DNA of 64,000 nt, taken from the NCBI RefSeq assembly GCF_932274485.2, contig NC_065881.2:61886702-61950701 (forward strand), given 5' to 3'. The position numbers and the translations under genes were made by a program. Positions 11,881 to 24,300 of the stretch are shown in pieces. The notes below the pieces were generated by a model. That model saw only the letters and a list, made by a program, of their open reading frames with translations. It made no database searches and had not been told where the DNA came from. Source of the stretch: Patella vulgata. Taxonomy: Eukaryota > Mollusca > Gastropoda > Patellidae. Every line of letters begins with the position of its first letter. The stretch's first letter is position 1.

Positions 11881-14480
11881 ATTGAGCGACTTGTTTATTC
11901 GACTGAAGTATTCGACTGAACTTTTCGACTGAATTATTCGACTGGTTTATTCGACTGGGTTATTCGACTGAACTAACTGACTGACTTTATCGACTGGACG
12001 AGGCCACATGAAAATGTCAAATACCTCACCCCCACCCCCACCCCATCCCCTTTCTTCGTTCATATCATATATAGGGACTCGACTATTCTTTTCGAGGCGG
12101 ACAAGGACAGCTGTCTAGTCGTTCGGATGGTACGAAAAACCGAGGTCCCTTGTACACATTCGCGTGGACGTAAAAGATCCCTTGACAGATGGAATTCGAT
12201 ATAAGAGTAGGCCGTAGTGCCGCTGTCCGGGCAAAATTTCCCTCATCGCACAGTGTATGGCGTATGCCCGTCTTCATTAGCCCAGTTCCAAGCAGAACAG
12301 TAGGACGTTAAAACCCCATTTCATTTCTTTTCATTTCTTGAAACTAGTTGGGAAGCCCCCCGGTCCCTACCCCATGCCCCGGCTCCTTCAGCTATGTCTA
12401 CGAGCATGATTTGCTACCATATTATCTTAGCCCGCTGCCACCGCTGCTTAATTTTGAGCGACTTGTTTATTCGACTGAATTATTCGACTGAACTATTCGA
12501 CTGAAGTATTCGACTGAACTTTTCGACTGGTTTATTCGACTGGTTTATTCGACTGGATTATTCGACTGAACTAACTGACTGATTTTATCGACTGGACGAG
12601 GCCACATGAAAATGTCAAATACCTCACCCCCCCACCCCTGCCCCACCCCATCCCCTTTCTTCGTTCATATCATATATAGGGACTCTATTCTTTTCGAGGC
12701 GGACAAGGACAGCTGTCTAGTATTTCGGATGGGACGAAAAACCGAGGTCCCGTGTATACATTGGAGTGGACGTAAAAGATCCCTTGACAGATGGAATTCG
12801 ATATAAGAGTACGCCGTAGTGCCGCTGTCCGGGCAAAACTAGTTGAAACTAGTTGGGAAGCCCCCCAGTCCCTACCCCATGCCCCCGGCTCCTTCAGCTA
12901 TGGCTACGAGCATGATTTGCTACTATATTATCTTAGCCCGCTGCCACCGCTGCTTAATATTGAGCGACTTGTTTATTCGACTGAATTATTCGACTGGATT
13001 ATTCGACTGAAGTATTCGACTGAACTTTTCGACTGAATTATTCGACTGGTTTATTCGACTGGATTATTCGACTGAACTAACTGACTGATTTTATCGACTG
13101 GACGAGGCCACATGAAAATGTCAAATACCTCATCCCCCCCCACCCCATCCCCTTTCTTCGTTCATATCATATATAGGGACTCTATTCTTTTCGAGGCGGA
13201 CAAGGACAGCTGTCTAGTCGTTCGGATGGGACGAAAAACCGAGGTCCCGTGTGCACATTGTCGTGGACGTAAAAGATCCCTTGACAGATGGAATTCGATA
13301 TAAGAGTACGCCGTAGTGCCGCTGTCCGGGCAAAATTTCCCTCATCGCACAGTGTATGGCGTATGCCCGTCTTCATTAGCCCAGTTCCAAGCAGAACAGT
13401 AGGACGTTAAAACCCCATTTCATTTCTTTTCATTTCTTGAAACTAGTTGGGAAGCCCCCCGGTCTCTACCCCATGCCCCGGCTCCTTCAGCTATGTCTAA
13501 GAGCATGATTTGCTACCATATCATCTTAGCCCACTGCCACCGCTGCTTAATATTGAGCGACTTGTTTATTCGACTTGTTTATTCGACTGAATTATTCGAC
13601 TGGATTATTCGACTGAACTATTCGACTGAAGTATTCGACTGAACTTTTCGACTGAATTATTCGACTGGTTTATTCGACTGGATTATTCGACTGAACTAAC
13701 TCACTGATTTTATCGACTGGACGAGGCCACATGAAAATGTCAAATACCTCATCCCCCTCCCCGCCCCACCCCCTTTCTTCGTTCATATCATATATAGGGA
13801 CTCTATTCTTTTCGAGGCGGACAAGGACAGCTGTCTAGTCGTTCGGATGGGACGAAAAACCGAGGTCCCGTGTGCACATTTGCGTGGACGTAAAAGATCC
13901 CTTTGACAGATGGGCCGTAGTGCCGCTGTCCGGGCAAAATTTCCCTCATAGCACAGTGTATGGCGTATGCCCGTCTTCATTAGCCCAGTTCCAAGCAGAA
14001 CAGTAGGACGTTAAAACCCCATTTCATTTTTTTTCATTTCTTGAAACTAGTTGGGAAGCCCCCCGGTCCCTACCCCATGCCCCGGCTCCTTCAGCTATGT
14101 CTACGAGCATGATTTGCTACTATATTATCTTAGCCCGCTGCCACCGCTGCTTAATATTGAGCGACTTGTTTATTCGACTGAATTATTCGACTGGATTATT
14201 CGACTGAACTAACTGACTGATTTTATCGACTGGACGAGGCCACATGAAAATGTCAAATACCTCATCCCGACACGCCCTCCAATACCCCCCCCCCCCCCCC
14301 GCCCCATCGCATCCCCTTTCCACGTTCATATCATATATATTGACTCTATTCTTTTCGAGGCGGAGAAGGACAGCTGTCTAGTCGTTCGGATGGGACGAGC
14401 ATGAACTAACTGACTGATGTTATCGACTGAACTAACTGACTGATTTTATCGACTGGACGAGGCCACATGATAATGTCAAA
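11880..14480 (+). repeat. Composite satellite, right arm (about 5 units)
   Basis: Each unit has (i) a 13-bp minisatellite of form ATTATTCGACTGA, repeated 4-9 times, (ii) TTTATCGACTGGACGAGGCC and a C-rich block, (iii) about 240 bp of SINE-E body and tail, and (iv) GAAACTAGTTGGGAAGCC through GCTGCCACCGCTGCTTAA. The marker TTGAGCG falls near 11882, 12454, 12960, 13553 and 14157, so the period is about 505-605 bp. The short unit at 12.8 kb lacks the SINE tail. All listed open frames here are SINE-derived. Confidence 0.8.
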
Positions 14481-14899
14481 TACCTCATCCCCATACGCCC
14501 CCCTAACCCAACATATCATATATAGGGACTCTATTCTTTTGGAGGTGGACAAGGACAGATGTCTAGTTGTTCGGATGGGACGAAAAACCGAGGTCCCGTG
14601 TACACATTGGCGTGCACTTAAAAGATGGGGGCATATGGGGATGAGGGAAAAAGTAAAGCATGACTTTATTAAGCCGCGGTGGCAATAACTAAGATAACAC
14701 CATAAAGTTTTAATTTGAACAATCAAATTTGAACATGAGGGGACGTAAAAAATAAACAAAAACAATGATAAAAGATATTGGAATTAGTGCGTTTTTTCTT
14801 TAACTTATACTGATTACAAACGATTCCAAAATTTTAATAAACCATCGACCGGTTTATTCGACTGACTATTTGTTTTGGACTTAGGGTCGACTCACTGAT

Positions 14900-15387
14900 G
14901 TTGGCCAATTGGCCGCTTTTAACAATACCATTCGTCTATAAATAACCGTAAATTAATCAGCCAATAAAAATAACAATAACGATTCCGCGAAGTAAGACTA
15001 TTTATAACAACCAATGCGATAACGTTTTTTCTCAATCATTGAAACTAATTTTTAAAGTAAACGGCTTCACCCTTTGTCTCAAAGATCATTTGAAAGTAAA
15101 TATATTTCCTGAAAACGTGAATATCAGAGAAGAAGCCAAGATTATATTGAATCTGCTATAATAATGCCAATAATATGTAGGAATGAACACTCCTTTGTTA
15201 AAATTGATAAAGCACATGACATATTTCTGAAGGGGAAATCTAAATTGACGGAGCGCCACCGCCAGGTTCTGATTAAGGATAACTCTTTTCTTAACATTTA
15301 CAAAATAAGTTGCCTGCTCTGAAACTTAATCAAGTTAGGTTAAAGTCTAATGCTTTTGGTCAAGGTTTGATTTTGTTAAGTCACGAA
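14900..15387 (+). other. Upstream flank of the DHRS4-like gene
   Basis: AT-rich, repeat-poor sequence containing the presumed promoter and 5' untranslated region. No clear TATA box or initiator can be assigned by eye. Confidence 0.3.
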
Positions 15388-18300
15388 ATGGCACGAAAAC
15401 TTTTAGGAAAGGTAGCCATTGTCACAGCATCCACTGATGGGTAAGTTTAATGAAACAAATGTGAAATAATGCATCAATCAATATAATTAGTAATTGATTC
15501 AGGGGGGGGGGGGGGAGAGAGAGAGAGAAATGGGGTTTAACGTCCACTCGACACAAACTAGGTCATTTCGGAACTAACATATGGTTTAATTTTATTTACA
15601 TAATTTGATTGCGCGTAGGGGTCTTTAGCAGTGGGAGGACCCGGAGAAAACCCACAAGGTTGGACATGTGACCCTACTCCTTGTCATGTACAACCGGGGA
15701 TTCGAAACCACGCCAGTCGACTCAATGACAGACTTTATGATACAGCGCGCGCATAATTGATTCAGACCATGGCAGTTGAAATTAAAGGAGCTAAATTCAA
15801 ATTGATGAATATATGTAACATGAATGAATATGAACTGATATACATTGAATCGTTTCTGTTTTTATAATTTCTAATCAGTTATGTTAGGCGAAATACACCA
15901 AGAGTAAGAGTCTCGATCGAATGTAGCTGTTGTATATCAAGTACGTTTGGATCACGTGAGGGGATAGGTTCTAAAGAATTGAAACTGCAAACCAATATGT
16001 CTTTATACATGACAGGAATAAGCATGGCACTGTCATAAAGGAAACCTCTAATCCCAGGTCTTATATTGTAGAGACTACTATAATTTGAGACGTAATTGTT
16101 CTAGTATGAACCCTTGTAATCAGCCCAAAATCATTGAATGTGATTATGGAGATGTTGATAAATTAAATGACTATTATAATAATCCGCCTGATCAAAGAGC
16201 ATTGCCTAAAGGTACATATGCGCCTCGAAGATCTCATAGATGCATAAGACCTATTAAATGGCTTATCACAGAAATGTAAAATATGTATTGATATGTTGGA
16301 ACATTTAATAAAGTTAGATCATCGTAGTGTCCATCTGTCATTCTTGTTTCTGTAAAATGTTGTGTGTTCATGAACTATTATTATAATTGTTACATTGTAA
16401 AGAGTAGTCAGAATGTCTAAGAAGAAAGGATCTTGTAGTATCAAGTATGTTTGGACATGGACCTTATAATGTATTATAAGGTCCATGGTTTGGATCATGT
16501 GACGTGATAGGTTCTGACGACCCTCGTTTTGTTCGCACATGGCGTGTAATGGCATGAGTTTCACTGTAAGATGTCTCCAAGAATAAATGTATTTGAAGTT
16601 TTGAACTCACAGACTGTGTTACTTAAAGCGATAATTTCAAATTTTCTTAGAAAGTCAAAACATGATTATTTCTATGTCTTTTGCTCAATATTATAGGTTA
16701 TTAACTCACTATTGGATGACCCGGGCAATATTTCCCACCCTTCAAAAAGTTGACACAGGAAATAAGAACACAATTATCTCCCATGTTTTCCCATTGACAA
16801 CATGGGCAGCCATGTTACAACGTTAGAATTTAAAGATGAAAATGATATTTTTGCCAATTTCTCAGCTGGCAATAGTGAATTATAGGTTTAATAGGATTAT
16901 TCTTTAACAAGGTAGGACTGTCTATGGATACCATCTATTTTAAGGCTTTATTTTAATAAATTTTAAAAATATAACTTAAAAATTTGAAATTGCAACTTTA
17001 ACAGAACCCACAAACCAAACAGTAGCTATGAGAACGTAGCTAAAAACATTGAGATATACTGATGTGCTTGTTTTTAGCTACCTGGCAAACTTAATTTCTT
17101 TATTAATGCATGTAAAATCTTAAAAATAAGTTAATTTTATACTATTAGAACTTATTACACATACGCAACCCTATTTACTGAAACAACTTTCATTTATTGA
17201 CAATAAAGTAAATCAAGTGTTGTTTTTATCAGAATTGATACGGACATTCATAATTACAGTGCATTACTCCTGCGCAACTCGGATCAGGTTAGTAGTACTT
17301 TGATTGGCTATTGTACTCGAGTCCCTGCCTTTATGTGTTAAAGATGTCAATTTTAAAATGTCGGAGAAATTAATCTATTATCGCTTCGATTTAAAAAGAG
17401 GGACTTTTCTGCTTAATTGTAGTTGGATGTGGCAGAAATGTTAAAAATAACAATAATCAATCGTTGCTTTGAAGAAAAAACTGTCAATTTTGATTATTTG
17501 AAGCCCGATGTGATTAGTGTAGGGGGTTTGCCAATTGAAACTATATAGCACCATCTCTTATCTCGAAACACAGAGGGTTAAGAGATGATGTTTCTTATCT
17601 AAATTGAATGGCAGTCTCTAGCAACTGGTTATTCCAGTCTACACCGATAGTATTTATTGCGCATGCGTCACCGTTTGACATGACTTGTGGAATATGTCTG
17701 GCCTTGTTCTTTGAGTCCTTTGTTACAAATGATGCTGACATGCTGTGTATGGTCCTTAAAGGAGCTAAATCGCTAATATTTTGGATCTAGAAATTGACAC
17801 AAATGGGTTGCAACGCATATAATAATGTAATGTGAATGTATATAAACTGATTTACATTCAATCGTTTCTGTTTTTACTGCAATTTCTAATCAGTTATGTT
17901 CGGCGAAATATACGCCAGAAGTCTCAGTCGAATGGCAATCTCTAGCGTCTTGTTATTCCACTCTATACCGATAGTATTTATTGCGCATGCTCTCCAGATA
18001 AGAATATGACATCAACGTTTGACATGACTTGTGGAATATATCTAGCCTCTTTCTACGAGTCTCTTGTTAAAAATGGCGCTGAAATGCACCATGGTACACG
18101 ATTCATGTACCAACGGTAAAATGTTTATTTTGTCTTAATTATTGGATATCAGAAGCCCATCTGTTCCCCGAAAGATCACAGCATCAATGTTGATTTAAAT
18201 TGACAAATAATTCGTGTTTTCAATGTCGAAGATTTTGGATGATATTGAGTTAGAGACTTAGCTAGTTTAGATTTTGGATATCACAAGCTCATCTTTTCCC

Positions 18301-21300
18301 GTTAAGATCACAACATCAATGTTGATTTAAATTGACAAATAATTTGTGTTTTCAATGTCGAAGACTTCGAATGATATTGAGTTAGAGACGTAATGAAATG
18401 GGGTTTAATTAGCCCACTACATGTACTATTCTACTCCGGCTGCCCTTAATCTGTAGTTCCTGTAGGAACAGCCTCTGATCGGACGGTGTCCTCTGACCGT
18501 TACTAATCATCCCTATAAAGCTGCAATATGAAAATACCCCTCTTCCCCAACTCTGCTCTATGGCTATTTTGGAATCCTTACCTTCTATTTTTCACTGTGA
18601 TTCATTTTTATTTGTCCCATATCTTTCAAAGAAAACAGGGGACTATTAAAATGGGTCTGTCTGTCTGTCAGCTTCTAATTTAGGTAGAATTTTAAAATTT
18701 GGTGTTGGTGTTTATAAGGTAAATGCCTTGATGGGGTTCGAAGATAAGCATTTTCTACTTAGGGTAAGCAGAGATATTCAATTTGATTGGTTTATGCTTT
18801 GGGACATGATAACTTTAGTTCTAAATAAAAGGGGCATTATGGAAGATTAGATAAACAGCTGGCAGTTCTCACTACAATAGTTAAAAACTAAATAATGTAA
18901 AGGGAATATGCTGAAAATTTCAGCCTGAACCAATATATTGGTGATTGAAATTTGGGGCCAGCCTCGATCGACATTACTAAAGTATGTTTGTATGTTTAAA
19001 GTTACATTATGGTAGATTCGATAACGAGTTGGCAGTCCTCACTATAATAGTTAAAAACTAGATAATGTAAAGGCAATTTGCTGAAAATTTCTTTCAAATT
19101 GATCCACTGTGAACCGAGAACTAAGCGGTTGAAATTTCCGGCTAGCTTTGATCATCATTACTAAAGTCAGTACGATAAACAGCATAGTCTTGTCTCAATT
19201 ATCCATTTAATTGTTAAATCGTGAAGGAAAGTTATGCAGTAAATCGGCTCACAATCCACTAAAGATCGCAGGCTAGCGGGGGCATCGGGAGTTGATTATG
19301 GTCTGGATAGGTTAATTAATGTCTAATTAATAATTTAGATAACATTTCAGGCCTAAAGAAGGACCTGCAATAGACAGATTTAGCTCTTGCACAATGTATG
19401 TTTAAGTGAGAGTGATGAAACTTAGTGTATAGTTTCATCACATCAATACCTTGACTAAGTTCGATAATGAGCATTTTCGGCCCAGGGTAAGGAGAGCGAT
19501 TAGCAATTTGATTGGTAGGGACTTTGGAGCTTTACAAATTTGATCCGAATTGAGTGATAGTGGTGAGACTTTGTGTATAGTTTCATTACATCAATACCTT
19601 ATTTAACCAAGTTCGATGCTGAGCATTTTCTGCTCAGGCAAAGTATAGACTTCAATGTGATTGGTCGAGACTTTGGACCACAATTACTTTCCTTCTAATT
19701 GAGGTAAAATGTTAAAACTCGGTGTAGGTAAATGCCTTGACAGAGTTTGATCATGTGCATTTTCCGCTTAGGCTAAGCATAGCCATGCAATTTGATTGGT
19801 TGAGACCATGGAACTTCGGTTCTAATTGTGTGAGAGTGATGAAACTCCAAGTATGGATTATTTTGCCGATACCGTTTTTTTAAGACTTCAAATTTTGTCT
19901 AATGGTTTGGATTGTTCGTACTTGGTTTTATTTTATTTCATTATATCAATACCTTGACTAAGTTTGATGATGAGAATTTTCTGCTTAGGCTAAGTAGAGA
20001 TAAGCAATTTGATTATTTAAGACTTTGGAACATAACAACTTCGCTTTTAATTGAGGTAGAATGTATAAACTTATGTAGATGTTCATTATAATAATCTAAT
20101 ACTATTTCCAAGTAGAATTTTGTGATTAACAATAGACAAAAGACGTTTGAGCTGATCCGCCATTACAAGACTCAAACATGCGCCGACCAGATGTTTTTTT
20201 AAATCACAAAACTTTACTTGAACATACTCTTGAATTATTATAAATTTGTGTCAGATCTGGCCCAGAGTTCACAAAGCATTCTAAGACTTAAGTTAAGAAT
20301 TTACTCAACTTTCAATCACTGTTTATGATGAGAAATATCTTTGATCCAGAAACACAAATATTTGCACATAGTTTCTTATTGATGTATTTGACACATTAAA
20401 ACAACAAAAGTTTCACAAAGGACTATATTTTAGAATAAGGCGAACAATTTTGAGTAAATTCTCAACTGAATCTGAGAATGCTTTGTGAACTCGGGGCCAG
20501 GTGAGAAATGATTCCTTTTGGTGAAAAGAAATAAATCGTCATGAAAAATAGAAGATGAGGATTCCAAAATAGCCTTAGAACAGAGGTCTCTAGTGTCATT
20601 ATGGCTGTACATCTGTAATAACTGGAGGTCACTTCTGCTAAAACACAGAAACTGGGATTTAACACAACATAACAAATACATGTACTATATATTTTAGTTT
20701 TACTGATGTAATAATAATCAGATGTAGGCCTATACAATTTTGACAGGAAACTTTATGCAAGCAAACAAATGGAAATACAAACATTGTGACCATCAGATAC
20801 CAAAATATCAAAAAGAAAATTATTTCTTCACATAAACTATTTGATTATTTTTTTTTTTTTTTTTCAATATCCAAAATCATGTTGAACTGGATTCAAATGG
20901 AACTTTTTTTTGCACAGTTGAAAGCGAACTTATCAACATAGCCTCATCAAAAACGAAATAAGGCAAATCTGCGTACGAGACACACAAACTACGCAGACAA
21001 TGCAAGCATTAAACAAAAAAAACATATCAAATCAAGTGATTAGATCATATGTGGTCCCAGTCTATACATGTAGATGAGTGCAGTGGTAAATGTATTATGA
21101 TGTTTTGTATGTGCCTGTTCTAGCCACAAGATAAACCTGAAGTGTTTAACCTTGATTATATCCATTTGAATTTTACAACTGAATATATAGCCTGCAATTC
21201 TGTCAGTTTGGTGCTGACTCACTAACTAGGGTGTCCCTGTGTTGGCTGAGAAAGTGCTACAGGATCTCTGAATGGTGGTGGAGAAAAGAGTTGGTCTGAC

Positions 21301-24300
21301 AAAGGAGTACCATCGAGGTCCTGAGTAGAATTTGCTGTGTTGTGCGTGTAAAAAAAACCATTGATAGTATGCCCATTTTCATCATGGGTGCAGAATAGGA
21401 AAATGTAAAACTTCATTTCATTATGTAATACCTCTAATGGTCTAGATGTTTTCGGTTTTTTTCAGAATTGGTTTTGCTATAGCCAGACGATTGGGACAAG
21501 ATGGTGCCAAGGTCATGATCAGCAGTCGCAAGCAAGAACATGTTGACCATGCCGTTCAGACCTTAAAAAAAGAACATTTGGAAGTTGAAGGTGTTGTTTG
21601 TCATGTTGGCAAAACAAGTGATAGAACAAATTTAGTTGAAAAGGTAATGTTTTTAAAATTCTATCTGCACAGACATGTTACTACTCTAATGCTGCCAACA
21701 TTAGGTAAAATAATAGAGATGTATCAAGATTGCAAACCAGTGGTTTTATTCTTTAAGGACTGCAAGCAGATATATATCATACAATTTGTATTTTGCTGCA
21801 GTCCGCTGTTAATTAATATACTTACTATATTTGTCACATAAAGATGGCAGTTTGAAATCAATGGAAACCAAAGCAAGTAAACTTTAAATGGCTATAAGTT
21901 AGAATTCATTGCTTTAAATAATTTTTGGATCTAAATGTTTTCTTTCAATTAATAAATAATACTTTGGATTATGTATTGTGTTGATATCTATATTTAACTT
22001 TTATTCTGGCATATAAGAGCATGACATTATAAAGTAAAGTAATATTTTATAATGAAATGCTTCAATTCTTTTGTTTTTGGTATGTTCTTGACTGTAGAAC
22101 TTTCTAATTAATGTAGCAAAACAGTAAGGGCCAAAATTTCTAGCATGAAGTTCCGTTACAAAGTCATCAAAATTTAACCAATACCATATTCTTTACCGAA
22201 GATGAAGGCATTGGGTGTTTTCGCAAATATTTAATTTTATGTCAACTTCAAAATTGTTATTATAAATATAGCATTTACTTTACAATTATCACAATTTTCA
22301 TCTGGCCCTAAATTGAGTTATTGCAAACATTTTGCTTGGAACCCTCTGGATTTGTGTTATTGGTGTTATAAGCTTTTCAAAAATGTATAGTTTGTTTTGT
22401 AGGGAGAACCTTGTAGCAGGATTGTGTTTCTTAGCAAGCTAGAAATTTTGGCTTCAGGTCTATTAGAAAAAACAATAAAAATTAAAAATTTCAATGGAAA
22501 TCAGTGGATGGAATTCAAAATATTAAAATATCAAACTATAATAAAGGTAATAGACTACATAATTTATAAATTTTTTAAAGACTGTAGAGAGATTTGGTGG
22601 TATTGATATTCTGGTTTCCAATGCTGCTGTCAATCCTTATTTTGGACCAATGATGAACGTGAGTATCCATTATTAGAATAAACAGTTATAGGGTGGGTGA
22701 GTTAACTTATTCATGACACTGCAGATCTGAAGTCTGTCACCATTGCAGACGTAAATGCGACAATGAGTAAGCAACACATAAGAAATTGGGACAGCCTATG
22801 GTCCTGAATTGACATTGTTATGTTGTTATCTAGACTAGACATTAAATTAGCTTCACTCAATATCAATCTCTTTGATAAAGAGTAGTACATTTTTCATAGA
22901 GTTTATGATGTGAATATAATTATTGTTCACTGACCCACTGCATGCAGTAATTCAAAAAATTATACCAATACCTGACATATGGATGACTTTCCCAAAAAGT
23001 CACCAATTAGCAAAACATTCTTATGCATCTTCAGTATGTTGAAGTGAGACCCTTATAATTTTAGCCATTTCTGAATCTACATGAACCTGCTCTTTAATGT
23101 ACATTCTAATGTACATTTTTTATTTGTTTGTATAAAACATTTTTTATTTTTGAATTTTCAGATAAAAGAAGACTCATGGGATAAGGTAAACTTTTTGTTG
23201 TCTTTCAGTAATTTTTGCATGTTTTAGTATCAGTTATGGGGATTTACACTTGGTTTTCAATCAATTATCTTGATGTATGTATATGTATATAAATATATAT
23301 ATATACCACTATTCCACAATTACATAAAGAAGGTATATATACTCTTCAAAAAAAAAGTAGGGGATATTGATTCAGAAACAATACAAAACTGCAGAAATGC
23401 ACTGATGTTTTTATTAGAGGTAACCAGTGTTTGTTAATAACAGGCCAATTGCCTACACATGAACATATACAGTTCATATGGGATGCTTATCTGACGGCCC
23501 CATTTCACTCGCAAATAGATACACTGTCAAAAGTGAAAATGGACGTTTTTGATTTTTGTCTTAATAATGAGTAATTGCTCCACCAATCCTCAGACATTCA
23601 GCAATTCGTTGTGGCATGCTCCTAATCAACCCTCCAATCAGGATTTTGGGCAATCTGACCCACTCCTCTTGCAGTGCCATGGCCAATTCTTGCAGTATTG
23701 TCGGTTGATGTTGACGTTGACGAACACGTCTGCCGATCAAATTAAACGTAACACACTAAAGCAAAGTTACGCTAAACACTCTTATGCAAGAACCGATAGG
23801 AAAGCAAACACGGATAGGATAAACCATCACGCGGCAGTTTTCATCAACCACGTGTATGGTGCTATTGTGTGTCGCATGTGTAGCTCAGTGGTTCTGTTGG
23901 GGCGATAAGTTCTTCATCTGTGAACATACTCTCAAAGCATGTGAAGTGTCCATGACTATTTATCATAACACAATCCTGCATAGGTATTTGCATTTCAATA
24001 TCCCCTACTTTTTTGGAAGATACTGATGTATAAATATGTAATTGTGGGATAGTGGTGAAACGTGGTGTGTAGATTGTTTCATCGCATCAGTACCATGACT
24101 AAGTTTTATAATAGCCATTTCTTACATAGGTTAAGCAGAGTGATAAGTAATTTGATTGCTGGATGTTTTATAAGAAGATGAGTGTGCATTATGGTGTTTC
24201 ATATTTGAACTTTTTTTCGCGATTGAACTCTACCATGTGCCATGCGTTTCCAATTGGGTCCAAACTCATCACCAGCGAATATTATAATTTTCCTACCAAA

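Larger units (their letters stand above)
15926..17599 (+). mobile_element. LTR-retrotransposon fossil (possibly Gypsy/Ty3-like), heavily deleted
   Basis: It interrupts a family D MITE. Two direct repeats beginning TGTAG and running through ATCAAGTAYGTTTGGATCA and GATAGGTTCT lie at about 15926-15976 and 16434-16522, and are read as LTR starts. A purine-rich tract (AAGAAGAAAGGA) precedes the second. Between them 16085-16279 is a short frame ending with an [12 protein letters not shown]-type stretch, reminiscent of the C-terminal tail of LTR-element pol. Most of the internal region is missing. The second repeat holds two later insertions, a tiny hairpin (16456) and a MITE (16627). Mutational decay suggests an old insertion. 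It is broken. Confidence 0.4.
15782..17735 (+). repeat. Kolobok-like MITE (family D), split copy
   Basis: The left part, 15782-15925, starts TTAAAGGAGCTAAA. The right part, about 17600-17735, resumes with GGCAGTCTCTAGCAACTGG. The 1.67 kb between them looks like an inserted LTR element. Another D copy abuts at 17756. Confidence 0.55.

Noticed and set aside
12470-14220. CRISPR-like array
   Set aside because: The 13-bp repeats have no unique spacers of constant length, and the genome is eukaryotic. It is a minisatellite.
9591-14765. Several 60-120 codon minus frames beginning MKTGIRHT or similar
   Set aside because: All are the antisense of the SINE-E body and recur wherever the SINE does.
21446-21841. 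131-codon single frame as an intact gene
   Set aside because: Only 21466-21643 is DHRS4 exon 2. The rest reads through splice sites into introns.
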